Source of the DNA: Kutzneria sp. CA-103260
GTDB lineage: Bacteria; Actinomycetota; Actinomycetes; Mycobacteriales; Pseudonocardiaceae
DNA length: 64,000 bases
Direction of reading: 5' to 3'
NCBI RefSeq assembly: GCF_018263855.1
Contig: NZ_CP073318.1
Span: forward strand, 7,874,001 to 7,938,000
Part shown: one piece after another, positions 16,406 to 25,544 of the stretch
How the letters are laid out: the number at the start of each line of letters is the position of its first letter
Position numbering within the stretch: the stretch's first letter is position 1
Position numbers and translations under genes: made by a program
Notes under the pieces: generated by a model
Told to the model about the DNA's origin: nothing
Databases searched by the model: none
Seen by the model: the letters and a program-made list of their open reading frames with translations, nothing else

Positions 16406-17563
16406 TCAGGCCAGGGCGACCAGCAGGTCCTCGACCAGGTCGTCGGCCGACTCGATGCCGACTGACAGGCGCACCAGGTCGTCCGGCACCTGCAGGGCCG
16501 AGCCCGCGGTGCTGGCGTGGGTCATCTTGCCCGGGTGCTCGATCAGCGACTCGATGCCGCCCAGCGACTCGGCCAGCGTGAACAGCTTGGTCCGCGCGCA
16601 CACGTCCAGGGCGGCCTGCTCGCCGCCGGCGACGGTGAACGAGACCATGCCGCCGAACCGGCGCATCTGCTTGGCCGCCACCTCGTGGCCGCCGTGCTCG
16701 ACCAGGCCCGGATAGTAAACGCGAGTCACCTTTGGGTGACTGACCAGCGCCTCCACCACCCGCTCGGCGTTGTCGCTGTGCCGGTCCATGCGCACCGCCA
16801 GCGTCTTCAGGCCGCGCAGGGTCAGCCACGAGTCGAACGGGCCGGGCACCGAGCCGGCGGCGTTGCGCAGGAAGGCGAACTTCTCGTGCAGCTCGTCGTC
16901 GGAGGTGATCAGCGCGCCGCCGACCACATCGGAGTGACCGCCCAGGTACTTGGTGGTGGAGTGCAGCACGACGTCGGCGCCCAGGCCCAGCGGCGACTGC
17001 AGGTACGGGGTGGCGAACGTGTTGTCCACCACCAGCCGCGCCTCGGCGTCGTGCGCGATGCCGGCCAGGGCCGCGATGTCGGCGATGCCCAGCAGCGGGT
17101 TGGTCGGCGTCTCCACCCAGATCGCCTTGGTCTGCGGGCGGACCGCGGCCCGCACGGCGTCCACATCGGACAGATGGACCGGGGTGTGCTCGACGCCCCA
17201 CTGGCTGAGCACCTTGTCCACCAAGCGGAAGGTGCCGCCGTAGGCGTCGTCCGGGATGATCACGTGGTCGCCCGGCCGGACCAGCGTGCGCAGCGTGATG
17301 TCCGAGGCGGCCATGCCGGAGGCGAAGGCCAGCGCGTGCCGGCCGCCCTCCAGCGAGGCCAGGCACTCCTCCAGCGCGCTGCGCGTCGGGTTGGCGGTGC
17401 GCGAGTACTCGTAGCCGCCGGCCCGCAGGCCGCCGACGCCGTCCTGGGCGAACGTCGAGGTCTGGTAGATGGGCACGATGACCGAGCCGGTGTGCGGGTC
17501 AGGCTCCTGCCCGGCGTGGATCGCCCTGGTCTCGAAACCGTGTCGGGCGGTGCTGTCCGTCAT
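16406..17563 (-). CDS. metB: Cystathionine gamma-synthase
   Basis: A 385-residue PLP enzyme of the Cys/Met metabolism family that makes cystathionine from an O-acyl-homoserine and cysteine. It starts MTDSTARHGFETRAIHAGQ; YEYSRTANPTR binds cofactor and the PLP lysine lies in LHSTTKYLGGHSDV (about residue 200). It forms part of the conserved metB-pra-cbs group; cbs two genes upstream can run the reverse arm, so the pair suggests both trans- and reverse transsulfuration. Assignment as gamma-synthase rather than gamma-lyase follows from gene context. Confidence 0.92.
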   Translation of the reverse strand: MTDSTARHGFETRAIHAGQEPDPHTGSVIVPIYQTSTFAQDGVGGLRAGGYEYSRTANPTRSALEECLASLEGGRHALAFASGMAASDITLRTLVRPGDHVIIPDDAYGGTFRLVDKVLSQWGVEHTPVHLSDVDAVRAAVRPQTKAIWVETPTNPLLGIADIAALAGIAHDAEARLVVDNTFATPYLQSPLGLGADVVLHSTTKYLGGHSDVVGGALITSDDELHEKFAFLRNAAGSVPGPFDSWLTLRGLKTLAVRMDRHSDNAERVVEALVSHPKVTRVYYPGLVEHGGHEVAAKQMRRFGGMVSFTVAGGEQAALDVCARTKLFTLAESLGGIESLIEHPGKMTHASTAGSALQVPDDLVRLSVGIESADDLVEDLLVALA

Positions 17564-17629
17564 GCACAGAGCCTACGATGCGCTCCGCCAAAAGACTGCT
17601 GGCCACTACCACCGGCGCACCTGACACAA

Positions 17630-17661
17630 CCGCCGCCGGGAGGAAAACCTCCCGGCGGCGG
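17630..17661 (-). terminator. Terminator hairpin after the proline-rich protein gene
   Basis: CCGCCGCCGGGAGG (17630-17643) and its exact complement (17648-17661) form a 14-bp stem with an AAAA loop, 20 bp past the stop codon at 17681. Confidence 0.7.
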
Positions 17662-17680
17662 TCGACGCTGTGGCGATGAA

Positions 17681-18928
17681 TCAGGAGCCGTACGGGCCCT
17701 GCGGCGGCTGCTGCTGCCCGAAGCCCGGCTGCTGCGGCGGCTGGCCGTAGGGCGAGGGCTGGCCGAACGGCGGCTGCTGACCCGGCTGGCCGAAACCGCC
17801 GGCCGGCGGCTGCTGGGGCTGGCCGAACGGCGGCTGACCCGGCTGCGGCTGACCTGGCTGGGGCTGGCCCGGCTGGGGCTGGCCGAACTGGGGCTGCTGG
17901 CCGAACTGCGGCGGCTGCGGCTGGCCGAACTGCTGCTGGCCGTACTGCGGCTGCTGCCCGTACTGGGGCTGGCCGAAGGGCTGCTGGCCGAACTGGCCGT
18001 AGCCGCCGGCGGCCTGCGGGACCGCGCCGAGCTTGGCCGCCATGCCGGCCGTGGTCGACGGCAGCCACCACAGCACCAGCAGGCCGATGAACACCACAAT
18101 CGGGATCAGCGCGCCCGCCGGACTACGGCCGATCGAGAGCAGCTGGATGACGATGCCCAGCCCAAGGAGCACGGTGATCACGATCCGGCCCCAGTTCTGG
18201 CCCTGGCCGGCGAACCAGGCACTGGCTCCCGCGCCGAGCACCACGACCACCTCGACCACCGCGGCGATGACGGCCCAGACGGGCGCGTAGGAGATGAGCC
18301 CCAGCACGCCGATCAGGGTGATCACGCTGAAGATCAGCCCGAGGCCCATCAGGCCGATCGTCACCCACATCGCGACCGGCAGCGTGTTCGCGCCGCCGCC
18401 GGCCGAGCCGCCCATCGGCGCGGCGCCGTAGCCGCCCGGAGACTGCTGGGTCGCCCACGCCGGCTGCTGCGGCGCGCCGAACGGGGCCTGGCCGAACTGG
18501 CCCGGCTGGCCGGGCATGCCCGGCGCAGGCTGCTGCGGGAAGCCGCCGCTGGCCGGCGCGCCGAACGGCTGCGGCTGCTGGCCGAACGGGGACGGCTGCG
18601 GCTGCTGCCCGAACGACGGCGTCGCCGGCGCGGCCGGAGCCGCCGGCTGCACCGGCATCGGGCCGCTGGCCGGGCTGGCGTAGCCGGGCGGGCTGTAGGT
18701 CGGCCCGGCCGGCGGCTGCTGGCCGGGCGGCACCACCTGGGTGGAGTCGGCCGGTGGCGGCGGAGGCGTCACAGCCGGTGACGACACGTCGCCCGGCCGC
18801 ACCACCTGGGTGGCGTTGGCGTCCGCGGGACTCGCGGCGGCCGGCGGCTGGGATCCCGCCCCGACCACCTGTGTGGCCTCCGGGTTCACCGCGGAGTCAC
18901 CGGTCTCCGGCGGCTGTGGAGCACTCAT
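17681..18928 (-). CDS. Pro/Gln-rich membrane protein with TQVV motifs (Pra-like)
   Basis: A 415-residue protein. Residues 1-175 are disordered, rich in Pro/Ala/Gln and contain three short repeats, EATQVV, NATQVV and STQVV, of the kind that can serve as phosphothreonine sites for FHA domains. Residues about 180-290 hold four membrane helices (TLPVAMWVTIGLMGLGLIF, then three more). The last 120 residues are FGQQP/GQPQ-type repeats. It sits between metB and cbs, as does the proline-rich antigen Pra (Rv1078) in M. tuberculosis, so I treat it as the equivalent. Function unknown; a scaffold at the membrane regulated by a Ser/Thr kinase is inference. The repeat DNA also opens long frames on the other strand. 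Confidence 0.75.
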   Translation of the reverse strand: MSAPQPPETGDSAVNPEATQVVGAGSQPPAAASPADANATQVVRPGDVSSPAVTPPPPPADSTQVVPPGQQPPAGPTYSPPGYASPASGPMPVQPAAPAAPATPSFGQQPQPSPFGQQPQPFGAPASGGFPQQPAPGMPGQPGQFGQAPFGAPQQPAWATQQSPGGYGAAPMGGSAGGGANTLPVAMWVTIGLMGLGLIFSVITLIGVLGLISYAPVWAVIAAVVEVVVVLGAGASAWFAGQGQNWGRIVITVLLGLGIVIQLLSIGRSPAGALIPIVVFIGLLVLWWLPSTTAGMAAKLGAVPQAAGGYGQFGQQPFGQPQYGQQPQYGQQQFGQPQPPQFGQQPQFGQPQPGQPQPGQPQPGQPPFGQPQQPPAGGFGQPGQQPPFGQPSPYGQPPQQPGFGQQQPPQGPYGS

Positions 18929-19016
18929 CGGGTTTCCAACCCCCTTGGGCCCTTGACGTCACGTCGCGGGTAACGCTAGCCCATACGCCGCAGCCCCGCC
19001 GCACACCTGGCGGGAC

Positions 19017-20387
19017 TCATCGACCGGCGAGGAATCCCAGGATGTCGTGCCGGGTGACCACGCCCGCCGGCTTGCCGTCGACCAGCACCATCGCGCCGTC
19101 CGCGGCCGACAGCGCCGTCATCGCCGCGCCGACCGGCTCACCAGCGCCGATGGTCGGCAGCGGCGGCGACATGTGCTGCTCGACCCGGTCGGCCAGCTGC
19201 GCCTTGCCGGTGAACAGCGCGTCCAGCAGGTCCCGCTCGTTGACCGCGCCGGCCACCTCGGCCGCCATCACCGGCGGCTCGGCGTTGACCACCGGCATCT
19301 GGGACACCTCGAACTCGCGCAGGATGGCGATCGCCTCGGCCACCGTCTCGTTCGGGTGCACGTGCACCAGCTCCGGCATGGTGCCGTCCTTGCGGCGCAG
19401 CACGTTGCCGACGGTCGCGCCGGCGTGGTCCGGGGACAGGAAGCCGTAGGAGGCCATCCAGGTGTCGTTGAAGACCTTGGACAGGTAGCCGCGGCCGCCG
19501 TCGGGCAGCAGCACCACGATCACGTCGTCCGGGCCGCAGCGGCGGGCCAGCTCGATCGCGGCCGCGGCCGCCATGCCGCAGGAGCCGCCGACCAGCAGGC
19601 CCTCCTCGCGGGCCAGCCGCCGGGTCACGTCGAACGAGTCGGCGTCGGAGATCGGGATGATCTCGTCGCAGATGTCGCGGTCGTAGGTGGTCGGCCAGAA
19701 GTCCTCGCCGACACCCTCGACCAGGTAGGGGCGGCCGGTGCCGCCGGAGTAGACCGAGCCCTCCGGGTCCGCGCCGACGATCTTGACCCGACCGCCGGAG
19801 ATCTCCTTGAGGTACTTGCCGGTGCCCGAGATCGTGCCGCCGGTGCCCACGCCGGCCACGAAGTGCGTGATCTTGCCCTCGGTCTGCGTCCACAGCTCCG
19901 GGCCGGTGGAGTGGTAGTGGCTCTCCGGGTTGTTCACGTTGGCGTACTGGTTGGGCTTCCAGGCGCCCGGGATCTCGCGGACCAGGCGGTCGGAGACGTT
20001 GTAGTAGGACTCCGGGTGCTCCGGGGCCACCGCGGTCGGGCACACCACGACCTCGGCGCCGTAGGCCTTGAGCACGTTTCGCTTGTCCTCGCTGACCTTG
20101 TCCGGGCAGACGAAGACGCACTTGTAGCCCTTGCGCTGGGCGACCAGGGCCAAGCCGACGCCCGTGTTGCCCGAGGTGGGCTCCACGATCGTGCCGCCCG
20201 GCTTGAGCTCGCCCGACTTCTCGGCCGCCTCCACCATGCGCAGCGCGATGCGGTCCTTCACGCTGCCGCCGGGGTTGAAGTACTCCACCTTGGCCAGCAC
20301 CAGCGGCGCCAGACCGTCGACAAGTGCGTTCAACCGCACCAGCGGGGTGTTGCCGACAAGGTCGACTACGTGATCGACGTACTCCAC
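19017..20387 (-). CDS. cbs: Cystathionine beta-synthase
   Basis: A 456-residue PLP enzyme that condenses homocysteine with serine to cystathionine. The catalytic domain has NPGGSVKDRIALRM (PLP lysine near residue 43), PTSGNTGVGLA and GTGGTISGTGKYL; a C-terminal pair of CBS domains (about residues 335-456) is present. I chose the GTG at 20387 because it gives the family start MEYVDHVVDLVGNTPL and GAAAGGG lies upstream; the open frame extends much further but is not protein-like. It is divergent from the SGNH hydrolase gene. No heme-binding N-terminus, as expected for bacterial enzymes. Confidence 0.93.
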   Translation of the reverse strand: MEYVDHVVDLVGNTPLVRLNALVDGLAPLVLAKVEYFNPGGSVKDRIALRMVEAAEKSGELKPGGTIVEPTSGNTGVGLALVAQRKGYKCVFVCPDKVSEDKRNVLKAYGAEVVVCPTAVAPEHPESYYNVSDRLVREIPGAWKPNQYANVNNPESHYHSTGPELWTQTEGKITHFVAGVGTGGTISGTGKYLKEISGGRVKIVGADPEGSVYSGGTGRPYLVEGVGEDFWPTTYDRDICDEIIPISDADSFDVTRRLAREEGLLVGGSCGMAAAAAIELARRCGPDDVIVVLLPDGGRGYLSKVFNDTWMASYGFLSPDHAGATVGNVLRRKDGTMPELVHVHPNETVAEAIAILREFEVSQMPVVNAEPPVMAAEVAGAVNERDLLDALFTGKAQLADRVEQHMSPPLPTIGAGEPVGAAMTALSAADGAMVLVDGKPAGVVTRHDILGFLAGR

Positions 20388-20519
20388 CGGAGGCCCTTTC
20401 GTCTTGTGAACTGGCCGCAGCCTAACGCGTTGCGGGGAATCATCGGTGTTGCGTGGCGTTGATCCCAATGGACCATCGACCATCGAACCGGTGGGAGAAT
20501 GGATGGGGTGAGGTCGGAC

Positions 20520-21446
20520 ATGGGTGTGATGCGTGGACTTCGGTTCGCGGCGATCGCCGCCGGCACGCTCGGCGGTCTCTACGGCGCGGCGTACGGGCTG
20601 CTCACCAACCAGGCGCGGCGCGCGGAGCGAATCATCGGTCCCCCAGTCGCCCCGCCGTTCCTGGCCGACGGCGTGTACCTCCCCGACGGCTCCGGCCCCG
20701 TGCCGCCGGCCGAGGAGGACAGCGCCCTGCGGTTCGCGATGTTCGGCGACTCCATGGCCGCTGGCCTCGGCGTGGACGGTCCCGACCAGCTGCCCGCCGT
20801 CGTGCTGGCCCGGGGCCTGGCCGAGGAGGCCGGCCGCCCGGTTCGCCTGGACACCTACGCCGTGGTGGGCGCCGCCACCAAGGACCTGCCGGCCCAGGTC
20901 GAGCAGGCCCTGCTGGCTCCCCCGCACGTCGCCGTGATCATCATCGGCTCCAACGACGTCACCACCCTGACCACCGTGCCCGACGCCGTCGCCGGCCTCG
21001 AACGGGTGATCCGCGCGCTGCAGGACGCCGGCTGTGGCGTGGTCGTCGGCACCTGCCCCGATCTGGGCGTGATCCGCCCCATCGCGCAGCCCCTCAAGTC
21101 CATCGCCCGGGCCTGGAGCCTCTTGTTGGCCCAGGCCCAGCGCAAGGCCGTCGCCCGCATCGGGGCCATCCCCGTCGCCCTGGCCGACCTGCTCGCGCCC
21201 GAGTTCCTGGCCCGTCCCCGGGAGTTCTTCAGCTCCGACCAGTTCCACCCCAGCGCCGTCGGCTACGACGCCGCCTGCTCGGTGCTGCTGCCGGCCCTGT
21301 GCACCGTGGCCGGCGTGTGGACCGGCGGGCCCCTGCCCAAGCTCCCGCACCGCTCGGTGCTGGCCGAGTCCCGCCGCCCCACCGCGAGGTTCATCGCCCG
21401 CGTCAACTTCCGCCTCGGCCGCCCCGCACGCGAACTGGCCCCGTAG
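20520..21446 (+). CDS. SGNH/GDSL-family hydrolase, membrane-anchored or exported
   Basis: A 308-residue esterase-like protein with a hydrophobic N-terminus (about residues 7-25). SGNH blocks are visible: FGDSMAAGLGVD (nucleophile Ser), the Gly of block II, SNDV (block III Asn) and DQFHPSAVGY (block V Asp and His). I chose the ATG at 20520, 7 nt after GTGAGG; an ATG at 20499 is in frame. It lies between cbs and the thiolase as in the Rv1077-Rv1075c-Rv1074c order. Likely acts on an acetyl or acyl ester outside the membrane. Confidence 0.83.
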   Translation: MGVMRGLRFAAIAAGTLGGLYGAAYGLLTNQARRAERIIGPPVAPPFLADGVYLPDGSGPVPPAEEDSALRFAMFGDSMAAGLGVDGPDQLPAVVLARGLAEEAGRPVRLDTYAVVGAATKDLPAQVEQALLAPPHVAVIIIGSNDVTTLTTVPDAVAGLERVIRALQDAGCGVVVGTCPDLGVIRPIAQPLKSIARAWSLLLAQAQRKAVARIGAIPVALADLLAPEFLARPREFFSSDQFHPSAVGYDAACSVLLPALCTVAGVWTGGPLPKLPHRSVLAESRRPTARFIARVNFRLGRPARELAP

Positions 21447-21539
21447 TCGCCCGAGGAGAGCTTGGCCACAGGCACGGGGTGGGTCCGGTCGCTAGACTCC
21501 GCTGGTTACCAATGAGTAGCGAACCGAAGGAGTTTCGCG

Positions 21540-22760
21540 ATGCCCGAGGCCGTGATCGTCTCCGCAGCCCGCTCGCCGATCGGCCGGGCCGGCAAGGGAT
21601 CGCTGGTGTCCATTCGGCCGGACGACCTGGCCGCGCAGATGGTGCGGGCCGCGCTGGACAAGGTGCCGGCCCTGGACCCGACCCAGATCGACGACCTGAT
21701 CATGGGGTGTGGCCTGCCCGGCGGCGAGCAGGGGTACAACATCGGCCGGGTGGTGTCGGTGCTGCTGGGCTTCGACCACCTGCCCGGCTGCACGGTGACC
21801 CGCTACTGCGCCTCCAGCCTGCAGTCCACCCGGATGGCCTTCCACGCGATCAAGGCCGGCGAGGGTGACGTGTTCATCTCGGCCGGTGTGGAAACGGTCT
21901 CCCGGTTCGCCAAGGGCAGCTCGGACGGCCTGCCGGACACCAAGAACCCGCTGTTCGCCGACGCCGAGGCGCGGACCGTCGCGACGGCGGAGCACAGCGG
22001 CGGCGAATGGCACGACCCGCGTGGCGACGAGCTCGTGCCGGACGTCTACATCGCGATGGGCCAGACCGCGGAGAACCTGGCGCTGGCCAAGGACGTCTCC
22101 CGCGAGGAGATGGACGAGTTCGGCGTCCGCTCCCAGAACCTGGCCGAGAAGGCCATCGCGGACGGCTTCTGGCAGCGTGAGATCACCCCGGTGACCCTGC
22201 CCGACGGCACCGTGGTCTCGGCCGACGACGGCCCGCGGCCGGGCATCACGCTGGAGAAGACCGCCACTCTCAAGCCGGTGTTCCGCCCGGACGGCCGGGT
22301 CACCGCCGGCAACTGCTGCCCGCTCAACGACGGCGCGGCGGCACTGGTGATCATGAGTGACACCAAGGCCAAGGAGCTCGGCCTCACCCCGCTGGCCCGG
22401 ATCGTGTCCACCGGCGTCTCCGGCCTGTCGCCGGAGATCATGGGCCTGGGCCCGGTCGAGGCGTCCAAGCGGGCGCTGGCCAAGGCGGGCATGTCCATCT
22501 CGGACATCGACCTGGTCGAGATCAACGAGGCCTTCGCCGCCCAGGTAATCCCGTCCTACCAGGATTTGGGCATCCCGCTGGACAAGCTGAACGTCAACGG
22601 CGGCGCGATCGCCGTCGGCCACCCGTTCGGCATGACCGGCGCCCGCATCGCCACCACGCTGATGAACTCCTTGCAGTTCCACGACAAGCAGTTCGGCCTG
22701 GAGACGATGTGCGTCGGCGGCGGCCAGGGCATGGCGATGGTCCTGGAGCGCCTGAGCTGA
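21540..22760 (+). CDS. Acetyl-CoA acetyltransferase (thiolase)
   Basis: A 406-residue thiolase with all catalytic motifs: Cys in VTRYCASSLQS (about residue 92), His in AIAVGHPFGMTGARI and the second Cys in MCVGGGQGMAM. It catalyses thiolytic cleavage or condensation of acyl-CoA in fatty acid turnover. It corresponds by position to fadA3 (Rv1074c). The ATG at 21540 follows GAAGGAG. It is co-directional with the SGNH gene, about 90 bp downstream, and may have its own promoter. Confidence 0.93.
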   Translation: MPEAVIVSAARSPIGRAGKGSLVSIRPDDLAAQMVRAALDKVPALDPTQIDDLIMGCGLPGGEQGYNIGRVVSVLLGFDHLPGCTVTRYCASSLQSTRMAFHAIKAGEGDVFISAGVETVSRFAKGSSDGLPDTKNPLFADAEARTVATAEHSGGEWHDPRGDELVPDVYIAMGQTAENLALAKDVSREEMDEFGVRSQNLAEKAIADGFWQREITPVTLPDGTVVSADDGPRPGITLEKTATLKPVFRPDGRVTAGNCCPLNDGAAALVIMSDTKAKELGLTPLARIVSTGVSGLSPEIMGLGPVEASKRALAKAGMSISDIDLVEINEAFAAQVIPSYQDLGIPLDKLNVNGGAIAVGHPFGMTGARIATTLMNSLQFHDKQFGLETMCVGGGQGMAMVLERLS

Positions 22761-22777
22761 ACCCCCAGCGGTGACGA

Positions 22778-24103
22778 TCACAGGCCGGCGTCGACCACGA
22801 CGCCGGCCTTGTTCGTCGTCAGGTGCACGGGATTGGCCGTGTGCAACAGGTTTCCGCAGCCGAGGTTGTCGAACGAGCCCTGCAACCGCTGGGCCAGGAA
22901 CGTGAACAGGTTGCTGGCCGCGCCCGGATCCGGCGACGGGCCGGTCTTGGTGAAGCGCTCGTCCAGCTTGGTGCGCTGCAGGCCGGTGGTCACCAGGGAG
23001 CGGCAGTAGGCCTGCGGCGTCTCGGTTCTCGGATTGATCGCCGGCATGTCCACGCCGACCCGGTACAGATTCGTCTTGGTCACACTGGTCTTCGTGCCGT
23101 CCAGCACCATCGGGTCGTTGGTCGGCACCAGCGCGATCGGGGCCTGCTGCCGGGCGGCGGCCTGCAACTCGTCCAGGGCCAGCGAGGTGACCTGCTTGCC
23201 GCTGGCCAGATCCGGCGCGGTGAAGGGCGTGCAGCCCAGGGCCGGGTCGACGAACGCGTCCAGCAGCACGTTGTCGCTGCCGTTGTTCAGCTTGGCGACG
23301 ACCTTGGCCTTGGTCTTCGGGTGCACCTTGGCCTTGCCCAGCTTCGTCTCGTTGGCCGGGGTGTCCTGCGCGATGCGGCCGTCCTTGGCCTGGAGGTAGG
23401 TCGTGGTCACGTTGTCGCTCTGGTCCTGGTCGACCAGCCCGAAGTCCCGGGTGGTCATGCAGGGCTTGCCGTCCTTGCCGGCGCCCAGCGCCGGGATGGC
23501 CAGCTTCTTGCCGGCGATGGCCTTGTCTGCCGCGGCGAAGAACGGCTGGGCGTTGCAGTAGGCGTACTGCCCGAACACGGAGTTGTTGTCGCCGTTCACG
23601 CAGGTGCCGGTGTCGCCGCGCAGCGTGAGGTTGGTGCCGTTGAAGCCGAACCAGATGCCGACGACGGCGCCGCTCGGCAGCGGCGGCGGGGTCGGCGCGA
23701 TCTCCGGCCGGCTGCCCTTGTCGATCACCAGCGGGTCGTACACCGACAGCTTGCCGGTGGCCGGGTCCAGGATCGTCGCCTGCACGAACGCCGACTGGTC
23801 GGCATTGGTCTCGGTGCAGTGGCCCTTGGCCGCGCTGATCAGGTACGGCGTGGCCAAGCCCTTCGCGGACAACGGGTTGGCCGGCACCTGCAGCACACAG
23901 TCCGGGTTGGCGATGTCGGCCTGGTTCGCGGCCAGCTGCGGATCCCCTTGCACGGCAACGGAGGCCACCACGGCGACGGCCGCGGCGAGCACCGCCAGCG
24001 CCGGCGCACCCAGCGCGACGCGGCTGCGCACGGAGAGCTTCTTGAGCTGGGGCAGCACGAACGTCGGCCGGATCGTCTTCCAGCGCATCGGTCTTCCTGT
24101 CAC
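22778..24103 (-). CDS. Exported or membrane-anchored protein of unknown function
   Basis: A 441-residue protein with a basic N-terminus and one hydrophobic segment (about residues 25-47, VALGAPALAVLAAAVAVVASVAV), then a large extracytoplasmic domain with several cysteines (for example CVLQVPANP, GHCTET, GTCVNGDN, YCNAQPFF, PCMTTRD) that may form disulfides. A short proline-rich stretch (APTPPPLPSG) lies near residue 145. I do not recognise the family. The GTG at 24103 is chosen because GAGGAG lies 6 nt upstream. Convergent with the thiolase; the two stops are 17 bp apart. Confidence 0.65.
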   Translation of the reverse strand: MTGRPMRWKTIRPTFVLPQLKKLSVRSRVALGAPALAVLAAAVAVVASVAVQGDPQLAANQADIANPDCVLQVPANPLSAKGLATPYLISAAKGHCTETNADQSAFVQATILDPATGKLSVYDPLVIDKGSRPEIAPTPPPLPSGAVVGIWFGFNGTNLTLRGDTGTCVNGDNNSVFGQYAYCNAQPFFAAADKAIAGKKLAIPALGAGKDGKPCMTTRDFGLVDQDQSDNVTTTYLQAKDGRIAQDTPANETKLGKAKVHPKTKAKVVAKLNNGSDNVLLDAFVDPALGCTPFTAPDLASGKQVTSLALDELQAAARQQAPIALVPTNDPMVLDGTKTSVTKTNLYRVGVDMPAINPRTETPQAYCRSLVTTGLQRTKLDERFTKTGPSPDPGAASNLFTFLAQRLQGSFDNLGCGNLLHTANPVHLTTNKAGVVVDAGL

Positions 24104-24200
24104 GGGTAACTCCTCATCGAGAGCCCACTCCACCGGTCCGCACTACGCACCCGGTCCGGTTGGGGTTCAGCAGAAGGAGAAATCGACCCGTTAACAGCGC

Positions 24201-24322
24201 GAGGCCGCGCCGGTGCCTGGACCGCAGCCGGATTTCACCCGCCGCCACCCAACGCAACCACCCACCCAGCCGATGCGGCGGGTGAAATCCGGCCAGGGAA
24301 GGCACCGGTCACGAGCGGCCTC
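24201..24322. repeat. Long interrupted inverted repeat in an intergenic gap
   Basis: Three nested pairs of arms: GAGGCCGC (24201-24208) with 24315-24322; CCGGTGCCT (24210-24218) with 24299-24307; and an 18-bp perfect pair at 24228-24245 and 24275-24292. The loop is 29 nt. It lies in the 295-bp gap between the Bax-inhibitor gene and the exported-protein gene, both on the minus strand. Confidence 0.7.
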
Positions 24323-24349
24323 GCCCCGCGCGGAACGCGCGGCATGAAA

Positions 24350-24381
24350 GAGCGCCGACATCCTCACGGATGCCGGCGCTC
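24350..24381 (-). terminator. Terminator hairpin after the Bax-inhibitor-1 family gene
   Basis: GAGCGCCG plus CATCC (24350-24363) pairs with GGATG plus CGGCGCTC (24368-24381) with one mismatch and a 4-nt loop, 18 bp past the stop codon at 24399. A short CTTTC follows on the minus strand. Confidence 0.65.
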
Positions 24382-24398
24382 CTGGCAAGCTGTGTTGA

Positions 24399-25187
24399 CT
24401 AATTGCGTTGCAACTGGGCCAGCAGGTTCAGGATCTCCACGTACAGCCAGACCAGCGTGACCATCAGGCCGAAGGCGATGTACCAGGCGAACCTGGCCGG
24501 GGCGCCGGCGCGGATGGCCCGGTCGGCCTGGTCGAAGTCCAGCAGCAGGTTGAACGCGGCGATGCCGATGAACAGCAGGCTGACGATGATCGCCAGCGGG
24601 CCGTTGCCGCGCACGCCCAGATCGACGTGGAACAGCGACAGCAGCAGGTTGAACACGACCAGCGCGAACGCGCCCATGGTCGCGCCGATGATCCACTTGG
24701 TCAGCCGCGGCGTGACCTTGACCGCGCCGGTCCGGTAGAGCACCAGCATGGTGGCGAACACCACCAGGGTGCCGACGATGGCCTGCACGGCCACGCCCGG
24801 CACCAGGTAGTCGATGACCTTGGTGATCGTGCCGAGGAACACACCCTCGACGGCCGCGTAGGTCAGGACCAGCGCGGGGTTGGTGGATTGCCGGAAGGTG
24901 ATGACGAACGCCAGCACCATGCCGACGAGGCCGGCGGCGAGCGCGAAGAGCGGGTGCAGCCCGAGGTAGGCGGTCACCCCGCCCACCACGATGGTCGTGC
25001 CCAGCGCGGTCGCGGTCTTGGTGACCACGTCGTCGATCGTCATCGGCCGGTCGGCGGCGGTGGGCGGCGCGGCCGGGTAGCCGTACCCGGTCGGTTGCTG
25101 CCCCTGGTACCCGAAGTTCGCGTAGCCGCCCTGGCCCTGACCCTTGCCGGACAGCGCGCGGAACGCCGGGTTGCTCGATGTGCGCAC
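24399..25187 (-). CDS. Bax inhibitor-1/YccA family membrane protein
   Basis: A 262-residue protein with a disordered Gly/Gln/Tyr-rich N-terminus (about residues 10-45, containing GYQGQQPTGYGYP) and seven predicted membrane helices after residue 60, as in the BI-1/YccA family. The family forms pH-sensitive calcium-leak channels in some bacteria; here the role is unproven. The GTG at 25187 gives VRTSSNPAFRALSG and has AGGAGGA upstream. It ends in a good hairpin terminator and is divergent from the surface thioester protein gene. Confidence 0.88.
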   Translation of the reverse strand: MRTSSNPAFRALSGKGQGQGGYANFGYQGQQPTGYGYPAAPPTAADRPMTIDDVVTKTATALGTTIVVGGVTAYLGLHPLFALAAGLVGMVLAFVITFRQSTNPALVLTYAAVEGVFLGTITKVIDYLVPGVAVQAIVGTLVVFATMLVLYRTGAVKVTPRLTKWIIGATMGAFALVVFNLLLSLFHVDLGVRGNGPLAIIVSLLFIGIAAFNLLLDFDQADRAIRAGAPARFAWYIAFGLMVTLVWLYVEILNLLAQLQRN

Positions 25188-25544
25188 CTGGTCCTCCTGG
25201 AACGTGTGGCGCCTACAGCCCGTACAACGGTAACCGTGATCGATCGGTTCCCCGTGGGGCAAAGGTCATTTTACCAACGTGGACGAACGGGCACTGATCC
25301 GTTCGGCGTAGCGATCAACTACTTCACACTGTATTGACACGCAGAGTGTCCTCGGACATCCTCCCGCTGGCGGCTTGCCCGCCGTCCGCGCGCCCGCCAG
25401 GCTCGCAGGGCGGCCTACCACGGCCTTCTCGTTCCGTCGGGGGAACGAGCCCCGGACCGCCGCCACGAAGACGTCCGACCTAACACGAAGGGCACCGCGC
25501 CGCGGGGAAGCGGCACGGCGCCCATGAGGGAGCGCAGGACCGTT
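25188..25544. other. 357-bp intergenic region between divergent genes
   Basis: It must contain both promoters. A TTGACA lies at about 25336-25341 on the plus strand without a convincing -10, and TAAAAT is present on the minus strand near 25269. CTCGTTC and GAACGAG flank 25426-25449 and could form a hairpin. No gene seen. Confidence 0.35.

Noticed and set aside
24191..24388. 65-codon minus-strand frame within the inverted repeat region
   Set aside because: Covers the palindrome and terminator, has no ribosome binding site and no protein-like composition.
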